A stretch of 64,000 bases of DNA, from contig NZ_NSFV01000013.1 in assembly GCF_002295115.1 (NCBI RefSeq), forward strand, positions 62,001-126,000, written 5' to 3'. Origin of the DNA: Mesorhizobium sp. WSM4311. GTDB lineage: Bacteria; Pseudomonadota; Alphaproteobacteria; Rhizobiales; Rhizobiaceae. Shown here one piece after another: positions 36,680 to 45,616 of this stretch (position 1 is the stretch's first letter; each line of letters starts with the position of its first letter). The position numbers were made by a program, and so were the translations under genes. Below the pieces are notes generated by a model. It worked only from the letters and a program-made list of their open reading frames with translations. It was not told the origin of the DNA and made no database searches.

Positions 36680-37080
36680 GCTCGCCCTCGCGATACCACT
36701 GGTTCGCGCCGGCAAGCGCCAGTTTCTGAGGCAAATCGCCGAACAGCTGGTAGAGCCTTACTCTCAGGGCTTGGCATCTATGTCGCCTACGACCGCCACA
36801 TGCAGCCCGTCGCGTGCGAAAGCGGCTTTGTGGAAGGCGCTTAGATCGGAGGGCGTTACGCTAGTCAGCCTCCCTTGGGCGGTCTCGAATACGGATGCGT
36901 GCGTAGATTCCGCGCCGCCAGGCCAGCTCGGCGATCGCATGAGGTTCGCGCTCATTGGCAATGATTTCGGAGAGAAGCTGGGCGCGTATGCGGTCGAAAA
37001 GTGCTGGTGTAGCCGGATGCGGGTCCCGCCGCCGAGAATGTCGGCCAGCAGTCGAGCGCCGCGGCCCCGCACCAGGGACC
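36680..37080 (-). pseudogene. M16 peptidase fragments (copy of parts of 47508-50183)
   Basis: Pieces of both halves of the M16 gene are joined: 'LLADILGGGTRIRL' (first half) runs into 'VTPSDLSAFHKAAFARDGLH' and 'VAVVGDIDA' (second half), then 'LYQLFGDLPQKL' in another frame. An internal deletion and frameshifts are evident. With the fragment at 36120 this is a decayed copy of the 45617-50183 gene pair. The remainder to 37323 shows nothing else. Confidence 0.8.
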
Positions 37081-37323
37081 GCCCATGAATGACTCATGCG
37101 AGGCGTCTCAAGGCTGTCCGCGATCCAGCGCCAGATCTCCGCCTCGCCCGAGACGCGCAGAGCTGGCCGGTTGTGCAGGAGCCGTCGGCAATATCCGCCT
37201 TCCTCGTTCGGATGGGTAACGCTTGCGATACGGAGTCTTGACTTTGGCAGTCGCTCTGTGACATTACCTATATAAAGTTCGAAAGAAGGCGATATGGATC
37301 ATGCATAGGTCACAGAGACCCGA

Positions 37324-37662
37324 ATGAAGGCAACGTATAAACGCACCTATTCGCGCTACGCGATGGAAGCGCTTGGCCTTTTCGGTAAGACCATCCGGCT
37401 TGGCCGGATGCAGCACCGGTTAACCGCACAGGAGTTAGCCGAGAGAATCGGTGTTTCACGCAGCACCCTGCAGCGCATCGAGAAGGGCGATCCCAAAGTC
37501 GAAATCGGACTGATGTTCGAAGCTGCTGCCATTGTCGGTGTGAAGCTGTTCGATGCCGACGGCAATGGCATCACAGCCCTCACAGGCCGCATGGACGATC
37601 GCATCGCGCTGCTGCCGAAGCACGTCTACAAGGCCGGCAAGCAGATCGTCGATGAGTTCTAA
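37324..37662 (+). CDS. hipB: HipB-like Xre antitoxin/regulator
   Basis: 112 residues with an Xre helix-turn-helix at ~25-75 ('TAQELAERIGVSRSTLQRIE'). It overlaps the HipA-like gene by 11 bp, the usual hipBA layout. HipB binds its own promoter and neutralises HipA. Confidence 0.85.
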   Translation: MKATYKRTYSRYAMEALGLFGKTIRLGRMQHRLTAQELAERIGVSRSTLQRIEKGDPKVEIGLMFEAAAIVGVKLFDADGNGITALTGRMDDRIALLPKHVYKAGKQIVDEF

Positions 37663-38968
37663 GGTCCCCAAGTACGACGAAGCCTATGTCTGGGTCTGGC
37701 TGCCGGGCGAGACCGCGCCGGTTGTCGCCGGGCGGCTATATGCCCATGACGGACTCGTCAGCTTCAACTATGGCAGGAGCTTTCGTGAACTGGGAAGCGC
37801 GATCCCGCTTTATCTCCCGGAACTGCCCCTGAAGGCAGGCGAATTGCCTTTGCTTCCTGGCCTAACCATGCCGGGATGCATCCGCGATGCTGCCCCTGAT
37901 GCCTGGGGACGACGGGTTATCCTAAACCGCAAATTCGGTGTGAAGGGCGATGAAATCGCGCGGCTCGATATTTCAGAACTGACGTTCTTGCTGGAATCAG
38001 GCTCGGACCGCATCGGCGCGCTCGATTTTCAGTTTTCGCCAATGCATTACGAGCCGCGCGCACTGGCCAATGCCACTCTCGAAGAGCTTGTCCAATCGGC
38101 GGAGCGGGTAGAGAAAGGTATTCCGCTCACCCCCGAATTAGATCAGGCGCTGCATCACGGCAGCTCGATCGGCGGCGCAAGGCCAAAGGCGCTGATCGAG
38201 GGTGACGCCGTCAAGCATGTCGCGAAATTTTCCTCGTCTGCCGACCTTTACAGCGTCGTCAAAGGAGAATTCATAGCCATGCGGCTTGCCGCCTTGTGCG
38301 GCATCAGAGCGGCATCCGTCTCGCTCGTTCGCGCCGCAGGCAACGACGTGTTGCTCGTCGAGCGATTCGACCGGATCAAGGTCACGGGCGGCTGGCAACG
38401 CAAATCCATGGTCTCAGCGCTGACGATGCTCGCGCTCGATGAGATGATGGCGCGTTACGCCAGCTACCAGGATTTGGCGGAGATCATTCGCCACCGATTC
38501 ACCGCGCCGTCGGAAACTCTGCGCGAGTTGTTCAGCCGCATTGTCTTCAACATACTTTGCGGCAACACCGACGATCATGCCCGCAACCATGCGGCATTCT
38601 GGGACGGCGCTAAGCTCACCCTCACGCCTGCGTACGATATTTGTCCGCAGGCCCGCAGTGGCCAGGAGGCCAGCCAGGCCATGCTCATCAGCGGCAATAA
38701 CCGCATGAGCCGGATAGCGTCCTGCCTTGAAGCGGCGCATCACTTCCTGCTCAGCGCGCCGGAAGCTCTTGCGATTGTTGAAGGCCAGCTCCGATGCATT
38801 GCGGAGAATTGGCCGCGTGTCAGCGAGGAAGCTACGCTATCCGGCACAGATCGCAATCTGTTCTGGGGCCGACAGTTCCTCAATCCCTACGCTTTTACGG
38901 CGCTGGAAGGAAGCGCCGACGTTCTCCGCGCTCTGGCTGACGAACTACGCAACAGTGTTCACGCCTGA
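37652..38968 (+). CDS. hipA: HipA-like serine/threonine kinase toxin
   Basis: 438 residues. Carries the HipA N-terminal domain ('GRLYAHDGLVSFNYGRSF', 'LPLLPGLTMPGCIRDAAPDA') and the kinase core: 'SSIGGARPKAL' (P-loop), 'HVAKFSS' (ATP lysine), 'NILCGNTDDHARNHA' (catalytic aspartate and Asn) and 'LTPAYDICP' (Mg-binding D). HipA kinases phosphorylate aminoacyl-tRNA synthetases and cause growth arrest. ATG at 37652 fits the family start and the overlap with hipB. All key residues look intact. Confidence 0.9.
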   Translation: MSSKVPKYDEAYVWVWLPGETAPVVAGRLYAHDGLVSFNYGRSFRELGSAIPLYLPELPLKAGELPLLPGLTMPGCIRDAAPDAWGRRVILNRKFGVKGDEIARLDISELTFLLESGSDRIGALDFQFSPMHYEPRALANATLEELVQSAERVEKGIPLTPELDQALHHGSSIGGARPKALIEGDAVKHVAKFSSSADLYSVVKGEFIAMRLAALCGIRAASVSLVRAAGNDVLLVERFDRIKVTGGWQRKSMVSALTMLALDEMMARYASYQDLAEIIRHRFTAPSETLRELFSRIVFNILCGNTDDHARNHAAFWDGAKLTLTPAYDICPQARSGQEASQAMLISGNNRMSRIASCLEAAHHFLLSAPEALAIVEGQLRCIAENWPRVSEEATLSGTDRNLFWGRQFLNPYAFTALEGSADVLRALADELRNSVHA

Positions 38969-39179
38969 TCCGGCGCTGGATTTCGGACAAGCTCGGCAAG
39001 CGCAAGACGCCCACAATATCGACAACCCTTGCCGTGCCAGGACGAAGATTGAACAAACGGCTCTTCAACAGTGACAACGTGCACTGCGGAGAGATGTGGA
39101 GCTGACACCGCAAAAGCCCAAGACGCGCGACTTCCCGCGATACAACTCCACATAACTGAGCGTCTACAAGCGGTGCAGC

Positions 39180-39925
39180 CAGCCAAACATCCAGCCATCA
39201 AAGCGATGATCGTCTGATCTTTTGCCGATGACATCACGTCGGGGAAGCCTTGTTCGAGCGCTTGCCGCTTCATATCGATACCGGCCTGGGCGTAGCGCAT
39301 CGTTAGTTCAGCCCGAGTGGCCTGGCCATCGACTGATGGTGGCGATGTCAACACCCGCCTTGACGAGGTGGATGGCCGTCGTGTCCCGCAAAGGGCGATG
39401 ATGGATGCTTTTTTCCGCCATGGTGGTTCCTTCGCCCGCAGCCATGTGTGCGCAGCAAGTATGGAACACCGAACCGGGTGAGCAGTGTGGGGCGGTCGTT
39501 GCTTTGCTCGGCGGGACAGGGCGATACCAGACGAAGGTCACAATCGAAGATTCAGGATCCCTGAACTCGTGCATCCGTATTGAACATCAGCGAAAACAGA
39601 GCGTAATCCCGCTGTCCAGAAGGCGTGCGGCGGACGATACGCGCCAGGACGCTCTTGATTTCCGGGCTCATCGAGATATTCGACAGGTGCCACCCACGCG
39701 CCCTCTTGAAGGGAAGTGTCACCACCAGTTGCAGCGTATCCTAATATTCGGGGTGCTCCGAAATCAGGAACCGCGCAAAGGCATGCATCGCCGCCAGCCT
39801 TGCATTGCGGGTCGCAACTGCCACGCTCGACCTCAAGTGATGTGAGAAAGCTGCCCATCCTGTCGGTATTGATGTCGGAGACCGCTTCTTCTTTCAAGAA
39901 TATCTTCCCGCTCTCCCGCGGCATG
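39180..39925 (-). pseudogene. Tyrosine recombinase, frameshifted
   Basis: From the right on the minus strand: 'SFLTSLEVERG' (N-terminal domain), 'VAPVEYLDEPGNQERPGAYR' (start of the catalytic domain), then 'KSIHHRPLRDTTAIHLVKAG' with 'VDIATISRWPGHSG' (the HxLR and H box region), then 'LTMRYAQAGIDMKRQALEQG' (tyrosine in 'RYAQ'). Each block is in a different frame. The stretch 38969-39179 and 39926-40066 show nothing recognised. Confidence 0.75.
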
Positions 39926-40066
39926 AGCCCGTGGCATGCTTCGGCCCAATGCTGTGGATTGATGTTTCTTCATGCCACAACCTCGCTGACGAGACCGCCG
40001 AAAGCCCCTTCAAAGCGGTCGGTGGCGATCTCTCGCAGCTTTGGAAGGTAGTGCATTGATTTTTCG

Positions 40067-40950
40067 TGGAATGGGGACCCTGTTTAAAGGGTGATTTTCG
40101 TCCAAACGGGACCCCTTAACGATGGGGTCATCAAGATGCCTCCGGCTTGATCGGAGGCATTTGTGTTTTGGATGTTGGTTTTAGAGACGATTGCAAAGAT
40201 ACGTCGGCTGTCGCTGGTCCAGGGGAAGTCGATCAAAGCGATCTGCCGTGAGCTGAAGATCTCGCGCAAGGTGGTGCGCAAGGTCCTGCGTTCTGAGGAG
40301 ACGCAGTTCCGCTACGAGCGCAAGCACCAGCCCTATCCCCGCATGGGAGCTCGGCGTGAGACGCGGGACCGGCTGCTGTCGGCGAATGCGGCCAAGCCGC
40401 AGCGGGAGCGGCTGCCGGTCGCTTCGACGGCTTCCATTGCATTCCCCCGTCGGTGTCGAAGACCTGCACGGTGCGCTTCGACAACAACAAATACTCGGTG
40501 CTGTCGAGTGCCGTCGGTCGGCCCATCGAGATCCATGCTTATGTCGATCGGATCGCATCCGCCAGAGGATGGCGTGGTCGTGGGAGAACACGTTCGCTCC
40601 TTTGGCCGCAACGAGGTCGCCTACGATCCCTGGCACACGGCGCGCGCCGTTCCTTGGCTGGGTCGTGCGGTCGGCAATGGAGAAGGTGCGGCGCAGCTCA
40701 AGGCGGTTGATGACGTCGACCGGCAGATGGTGTTGATCCTCACCTGGGTGCTGACCGACGGATTGAGCGCGGTCGAGGCCGCCTGTCAGGAAGCCATCGA
40801 GCACGGTGCATCGTCGGCGCCGGTGATCCTCAACATCCTGGCCCGCAGCCGCGATCCGGCGCCGGGCACGATCCTTTCCATTCCCCAAGCGCTGAAGCTA
40901 GCTCACGAGCGGTCGCCGACTGCACCCGCTATGACAGTCTCAGGAGGACA
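40067..40950 (+). pseudogene. IS21-family IstA remnant with left IS end
   Basis: A possible IS end 'GGGTGATTTTCGTCCAAACG' lies at ~40088-40107. The transposase begins 'LETIAKIRRLSLVQGKSIKA' with 'ICRELKISRKVVRKVLRSEE' (~40180-40300), then jumps, with the DDE core missing, to 'TVRFDNNKYSVLSSAVGRPI' and 'LILTWVLTDGLSAVEAACQE'. IstA is thus internally deleted and frameshifted. Confidence 0.85.
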
Positions 40951-40958
40951 AACAGCCA

Positions 40959-41320
40959 TGGAACGCACCGAGGTACTGGAACTGATGGGAGCGCTGAAGC
41001 TCTACGGAATGCGCAGAGCCTATGACGAGATCATGGGCGCGTCGCCATCAAGCGACGGCACGAGCCGCCCAGGATTGTCGGTGATCTCTTGCAGGCCGAG
41101 ATATCGGAGAAGCAGGCCCGCTCCATCAAATACCAGTTCGCTGTCGCCAAGTTGCCGCTGGCCAAGGACATCGACGACTTCGACTTCGCCGACACGCCGG
41201 TCACCCCCTGATGCGCGATCTCGCCCGGCCGCGCCTTCGTCGCCGATCAGCGCAACATCGTCCTGGTCGGCCGCCTTCACGGGTCACCCAACTCGCGCGG
41301 AAGGTCGACCGCATTGCGAC
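40959..41320 (+). pseudogene. IS21-family IstB helper ATPase remnant
   Basis: Starts 'MERTEVLELMGALKLYGMRR' 'AYDEIMG' and continues in another frame as 'LLQAEISEKQARSIKYQFAV' and 'FADQRNIVLVG', breaking off before the Walker A region is complete. It follows the IstA relic in the normal order. Confidence 0.85.
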
Positions 41321-41405
41321 GGGCGCGTGTCGACTTCCCAACAATGTCAGACAGGAGACGCAACGCTATCGGAGCGATCGCATTGCCCGAAACGATTTTC
41401 CCAGT

Positions 41406-41420
41406 TGGCACGACAATTGC
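41406..41420 (+). promoter_or_regulatory. Sigma-54 promoter before M41-like copy 2
   Basis: TGGCACGACAATTGC, a perfect TGGCACG-N4-TTGC, in an inverted partial copy (41345-41440) of the prolyl oligopeptidase promoter region. A decayed NifA-type site TGTCAGACAGGAGACG (41345-41360, ACG for ACA) lies upstream. Expected start of transcription is about 30 nt before the ATG at 41464. Confidence 0.75.
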
Positions 41421-41463
41421 GGTCCTATGCGCAAAAGCAAACTAGACCTGAGAGCCGCACCGC

Positions 41464-42093
41464 ATGAATGTAGCCTCCCAATATCTGCCGCTTGTGGCGC
41501 ATCACGAAGCCGGGCACGCGGTGGCCGCCATCGTTTTGCACCGTCAGACGTTCGACGACGACCGTGAACTCCCTGCTTTCTCAAGTGTTAGTATTTACCC
41601 CGACGTCGGTGACGGAGAGTGCGGTGGTGTTGTCGAAGGCGCGGGTTTTTATTCAGCGCAAGGATTCACCTCGAAGCGAAAGCCGATTTTCGAGGACGAT
41701 ATGGATCGATGTTTGGAACGCGATGATGCGATCCGGGAGATAGTTGCGTGTCTGGCAGGTCCTTTTGCAGAATCCGCATTCGAAGGCTATCTGGACCCGC
41801 GCGATATGGCGATGAATGCGTCCGATGGGAATGAGGGGAGCAGCGACTACGCGGATGCCAAGCGAATCTATGGTGAGTTGCGGTTCCTGATGCCGCGCCG
41901 CCCCGATTGGGGGCGGATCGAAGATTGCACGGCCCGGCTAGTACTCGATCACTGGTCGGCCATCGAAGCATTGGCCGCGCATTTGCTGGTCAAGCATGCT
42001 CTCCAATTCGATGAGGCTCTGACGATTGTTGCGCCGCATCTTCCGCCCATGCCAGCAGCTACGCCGCCAGAGCGTCATCCGCAGCCTGCTTGA
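41464..42093 (+). CDS. M41-like zinc metallopeptidase-domain protein, copy 2
   Basis: 209 residues, almost the same as the protein at 31121-31753, with the HExxH in 'HHEAGHAVAAIVLHR' intact. Differences are scattered ('GDGECGGVVEGAGFYSAQGF' against 'GDGECGGFVEGTVFYSAQGF'). Here the sigma-54 promoter lies directly upstream, without the chimeric leader. Its 3' end overlaps an integrase relic running the other way, as in copy 1. Confidence 0.8.
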   Translation: MNVASQYLPLVAHHEAGHAVAAIVLHRQTFDDDRELPAFSSVSIYPDVGDGECGGVVEGAGFYSAQGFTSKRKPIFEDDMDRCLERDDAIREIVACLAGPFAESAFEGYLDPRDMAMNASDGNEGSSDYADAKRIYGELRFLMPRRPDWGRIEDCTARLVLDHWSAIEALAAHLLVKHALQFDEALTIVAPHLPPMPAATPPERHPQPA

Positions 42094-43015
42094 TCAGCCA
42101 TTCGATGTGATTTGACCACATCTGCAACACCTCGCGCTTCTCCTTGACGTTGCTATAGAGATTGTAGATTTCGCCAATGTCTGTCAAGGACGCCGCCTTG
42201 TGATTCAGTATGTGCTCGATGACGTGTGGCAATACCTGCCGCCTGCCGAGATTTGTCGCGAGCGTCCTGCGCAGATCGTGAAGGGTCCAGTTCTCCAAAG
42301 CCACCCCGTCAGTATTGACCTTGCCGTCTAGAGCCTTCTTGCCCTTCGCGTAGCCTGAGAAGTGGCTTCTTTCGTTGCCCCTCGCAGGGAAAAAAACGTG
42401 TCATTGGTCTTCGGTACCGTCTGGGGGACCGACACCGCCAGTGTGGACAGCGGAATAAGCGTAGGCTCTTCGTTCTTCGTGCGGTCACCCGATAGTTCCA
42501 TGTTCCGGCTTCAAGGTTGAGGACCAACGCATCGCGGCAACTTCCGTACGCCTCTGTCCGGTCAGAATGAGCAGCTTGACGATGGAGCCGAACGAATAGC
42601 CGATATCGCCCGGTTCGGGCTCACAGCCCGTTCATATAGCCGCCAGTTCGGCATCGTTCACCACTCGCTTGCGCTTGACGATCGGGGCCGGATCCGGATT
42701 TTCCAATCCCTCGCGGGGAAACCGCGGATGAGCCGTTGCGGCGGTTTGCGACACCAGTTGAAAAATGCCCGCATACACCAGAAGGCCGTGTTAGCCGCTT
42801 GCGGGTGACCCCCGGCGACGATCTTCTTGGTGATGTTAGCAATGTCGGTGTCGATCACATGGTGGATAGAGCGACTCCCGAGGGCAGGCACAAGATACCG
42901 GTTCAGGCTGGCCTCGACCAGTGCGGTGTTTTGAGGGTCGTTACTCGGCGGCCTGGAGGTGACCGCCATCGCCGTCCTCGGTATCGTCAGCGCTGATATG
43001 CGCCTGATCGGCAAG
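42059..43015 (-). pseudogene. Phage-type integrase, frameshifted
   Basis: From the right: 'ASLNRYLVPALGSRSIHHVI' and 'AANTAFWCMRAFFNWCRK' (core-binding domain), 'VKRKRVVNDAELAAI', later 'LHDLRRTLATNLGRRQVLPH' with 'VIEHILNHKAASLTDIGEIY' (catalytic R and H), ending 'WLIKQAADDALAA'. The middle around 42309-42650 is out of frame. A C-terminal fragment of the same gene is at 31030. Confidence 0.85.
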
Positions 43016-43067
43016 GAAGGCTGGCAGTTCCGATGGAGCTATGCTGGAATTTGGGTGACGAGGCTGA

Positions 43068-43523
43068 TCAAGCGGCGCTCTGCGGCTTCGTTTCGATGAC
43101 CTGGATTCCGTCCAGGAACCTGGCACCTGCGATGAGTTTCGGCAACTGATTTTGTCCTTTCAATCGTCGCCACTTCCTGGCCGCGGCCAACAGCTTGAAG
43201 ACCATCAGCTGGGCGGTTTTCGAGGATAGCGAGCCCTTGGTACGCACCGTGCGATAGCGAACGGTTGCAAAGACGCTTTCGATGGGATTGGACGTTCGCA
43301 GATGATCCCAGTGTTGGGCGGGGAAATCGTAGAGCGCCAGCGACGCAATATGATCTTTCGTCAGGCAGTCGACCGCCTTGGCATACGCCTCGGCCTCCAT
43401 CTCGATCGCATGCGCAAGCAATTTGCGCGCGCCGCTGCGAAGTACATCCGTCAGGGTATCATCGATTTCGTCGGGCTGACGAAGGCGAACAATGTGTTGA
43501 TAGTCTCGTTCATGGCGTATCAC
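43068..43523 (-). pseudogene. IS256-family transposase with internal deletion
   Basis: A continuous 151-residue frame joins an N-terminal piece ('DVLRSGARKLLAHAIEMEAE') directly to the C-terminal third ('AYAKAVDCLTKDHIASLALY', 'HWDHLRTSNPIESVFATVRY', 'TKGSLSSKTAQLMVFKLLAA'). A full IS256 transposase has about 400 residues; the DDE core is deleted. Confidence 0.85.
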
Positions 43524-44030
43524 TCTCCTTGAGAGGTACTGGCAGGCTTCATCACCCGCCTCGATACGCCGCTCTCCTCAAGCCGCCATCATCCAGTTTC
43601 CGCCATGGCTCCCCCTGATTGATCCGCTTCACCTGTGCAACTGCACAGGCTGCCCTAGCGGGGAGATTGGCCTCCAATGGCGAAAGCTTGCCGCAGGAGA
43701 CCCTCCGATGACCGTGCCTATGGCGCCGCCGCTACGACAACTTGCCGACAAGCAGCGTGCGATCCACTGCCGCGCTACTGCGCCTTCAAGGGACGTCTGG
43801 ATCGCGACGCAGGAGCCGATGACCGTTACGGGATCAATTCCAGGTCGCGCTGGCCGTCGCTGTGCCAGTTCGACGGTCTGGTGGCAATTTGGGCACATCT
43901 TCTGTCGCCGACAGTGGCGATGGCTGACGCTTCAACGAAACGGGGTCTTCGACGTCTGCTGCCTTCGCCGATGCTTTGCGAAGTGGCATAATGTTTCGAC
44001 GCACGCAGGCGCGGGCAGGGGATGTCAGTC
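43524..44030. other. Intergenic stretch before the FseA-like gene
   Basis: No gene recognised. A short piece near 43876-43902 is shared, inverted, with 30876-30903. Confidence 0.4.
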
Positions 44031-44832
44031 ATGAATCTCCTGACTGGCGCGGATCAGGCCGATTGGCGGGATGAAAGATCATACGACTACACCGCTGGCC
44101 TGACGCTGCGGGAGTGGGCTTGGGAGTTCTTACGCCGCAATCCAGCGTTCCAGCGCGATCTGACCGCTGCGCGCCAGCATTGCAAGACTTGGTCTCTCCA
44201 ATCCTTTCTCGATATGGTCGCGTCGGCCGGCGACCTGTCACGCTGGGGTGTTCTGTTTCGCGGAGTCTTGTGGCCGCGCTTCGGTCGTATTCTGGTGTCC
44301 GCTCTGGTGCGTCCATGTGCTGCCGGTCATTGCGGAACGGTTGCCTGCCTCGTCGCCGACACCGCCGTTCGAACTCTCGGCATTGCCCTGTCGTGCAATC
44401 GTCCTGCTGGCGCCCGACAAGAGCCAGCATGTTCTTCTTCGCAATGCGGACCACGCGCTGCAGCTCGCCGTCTCGGGCGCGAATATCCTCCACCCTGTTT
44501 GCCTGCATACGCAAGCCATCTGGCCCGCGGTGCTTTTAAAGCATCGACTGAGGGGACTGGAGTGCCTCAATGCTCTCAGTCTAGGGCAACAGTTGCCCCC
44601 CCGCTTGTTTGCGCCGGAAAAGCGCGGCGTTCGTTTGTCCTTCGTTCTTCGTGCGCTCGACGGTTCGCTCGCCGGAGCACCTCATCGCGAGCTCGCCGAA
44701 GTTCTCATCGGTCAACGGCGCGTCCATGCCGACTGGGCGGATCCTCGCGATCATCTGCGCGACCGCATCCGTCGGGCCGTCTCGCGTGGCCGCGCGCTCA
44801 TGAATGGTGGCTACAGAGATTTCCTAATTTGA
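44031..44832 (+). CDS. FseA-like ICE excision activator in two frames (possible +1 frameshift)
   Basis: The first frame, from ATG 44031 (GGGGA upstream), gives a DUF6499-type domain: 'DWRDERSYDYTAGLTLREWA', 'WEFLRRNPAFQRDL'. It runs to 'SRWGVLF' at about 44258. In the +1 frame the protein continues 'FAESCGRASVVFW' and ends in a DUF2285-type domain: 'LAEVLIGQRRVHADWADPRD', 'LRDRIRRAVSRGRALMNGGY', stop at 44832. In Mesorhizobium ICEs, msi172 and msi171 are joined this way by programmed +1 frameshifting to make FseA, which activates excision and is blocked by QseM. A slip at TTT-C (44256-44259) would join the frames. An ordinary frameshift mutation is the alternative. Confidence 0.72.
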
Positions 44833-45616
44833 AAAGCGACAGTCCGCGCTGTGCGTCGGTGGATGAACGTTCGCTCGCAGCTGTACCCGTCACCAACAGT
44901 TCGCCCGCCGACAGGACTGCATGGCGCCTTGCAAGTGCGCTCTGGTCTAGCTTGTCGATGCCGAAATGAGATGGGCGAGGGTGCCAAGGCGGTGGTTCAT
45001 TAGGGCCGGCCTCGACCTGGACGCACATCATTGGTCGGAAAGCGGCGTGCACCGCAATGTCGCCATAGCAGCCAAGATCCTTTGAGGCCGGACCTGCAGT
45101 CCTGTTGGACCGGCGGGTGCAACAATATGGAGGGATCTGAGGCCTCACACCGTTCCCTGGTCGACAGCTCGGTCAACATAGCACCCACCGCTTGATTATG
45201 GAAATGGTGTGCCTGGAGTGCAGCGAGTAGCGGCTTGCTGCGCACTGTCCTAAGAATAGCAGTCATGACCCGTCTGGGGTTCTGCAACACGACGATTCAA
45301 CCGCTTGGGCATTGTCGCATATCCCACAATGTAGAATGCGCAACAGGGCAAAAGCTGATCCATCGGCGGTTTATCAATGCTTTTTGGCTTGGCACGGCAC
45401 ATGCAACGCAATCGGCAAAAGGCGCACGAACTGAGTGGCCCATCGGCCCTAGGAGCGCTGACTTATGCCCTCCCAAGGCATGTCCGGCCCGACAGCGAGC
45501 TCAGTCTCCTGCCGGGCATCCGTGTTTCAGGTCAACGGCGTTTGGAACTTCCAATTAGGTGGCGGCATTGACCGCAGGCCGCCCCCCGGTGGGGCGGAGA
45601 GACAGTGCAGCAGGTT
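44833..45616. other. Intergenic stretch with short repeats only
   Basis: No gene recognised. 45490-45525 resembles 30821-30857. A CCGCCCC/GGGGCGG hairpin is at ~45580-45597 near the end of the dehydrogenase gene. Confidence 0.4.

Noticed and set aside
44259-44969. The continued 0 frame after the FseA-like junction as a separate protein
   Set aside because: It is rich in R, A, S and C with no domain, as expected for an alternative frame of GC-rich DNA; the +1 frame carries the DUF2285 sequence.
45390-45404. TGGCACGGCACATGC as a sigma-54 promoter on the plus strand
   Set aside because: It is a fair match, but no plus-strand gene follows; the next gene runs the other way.
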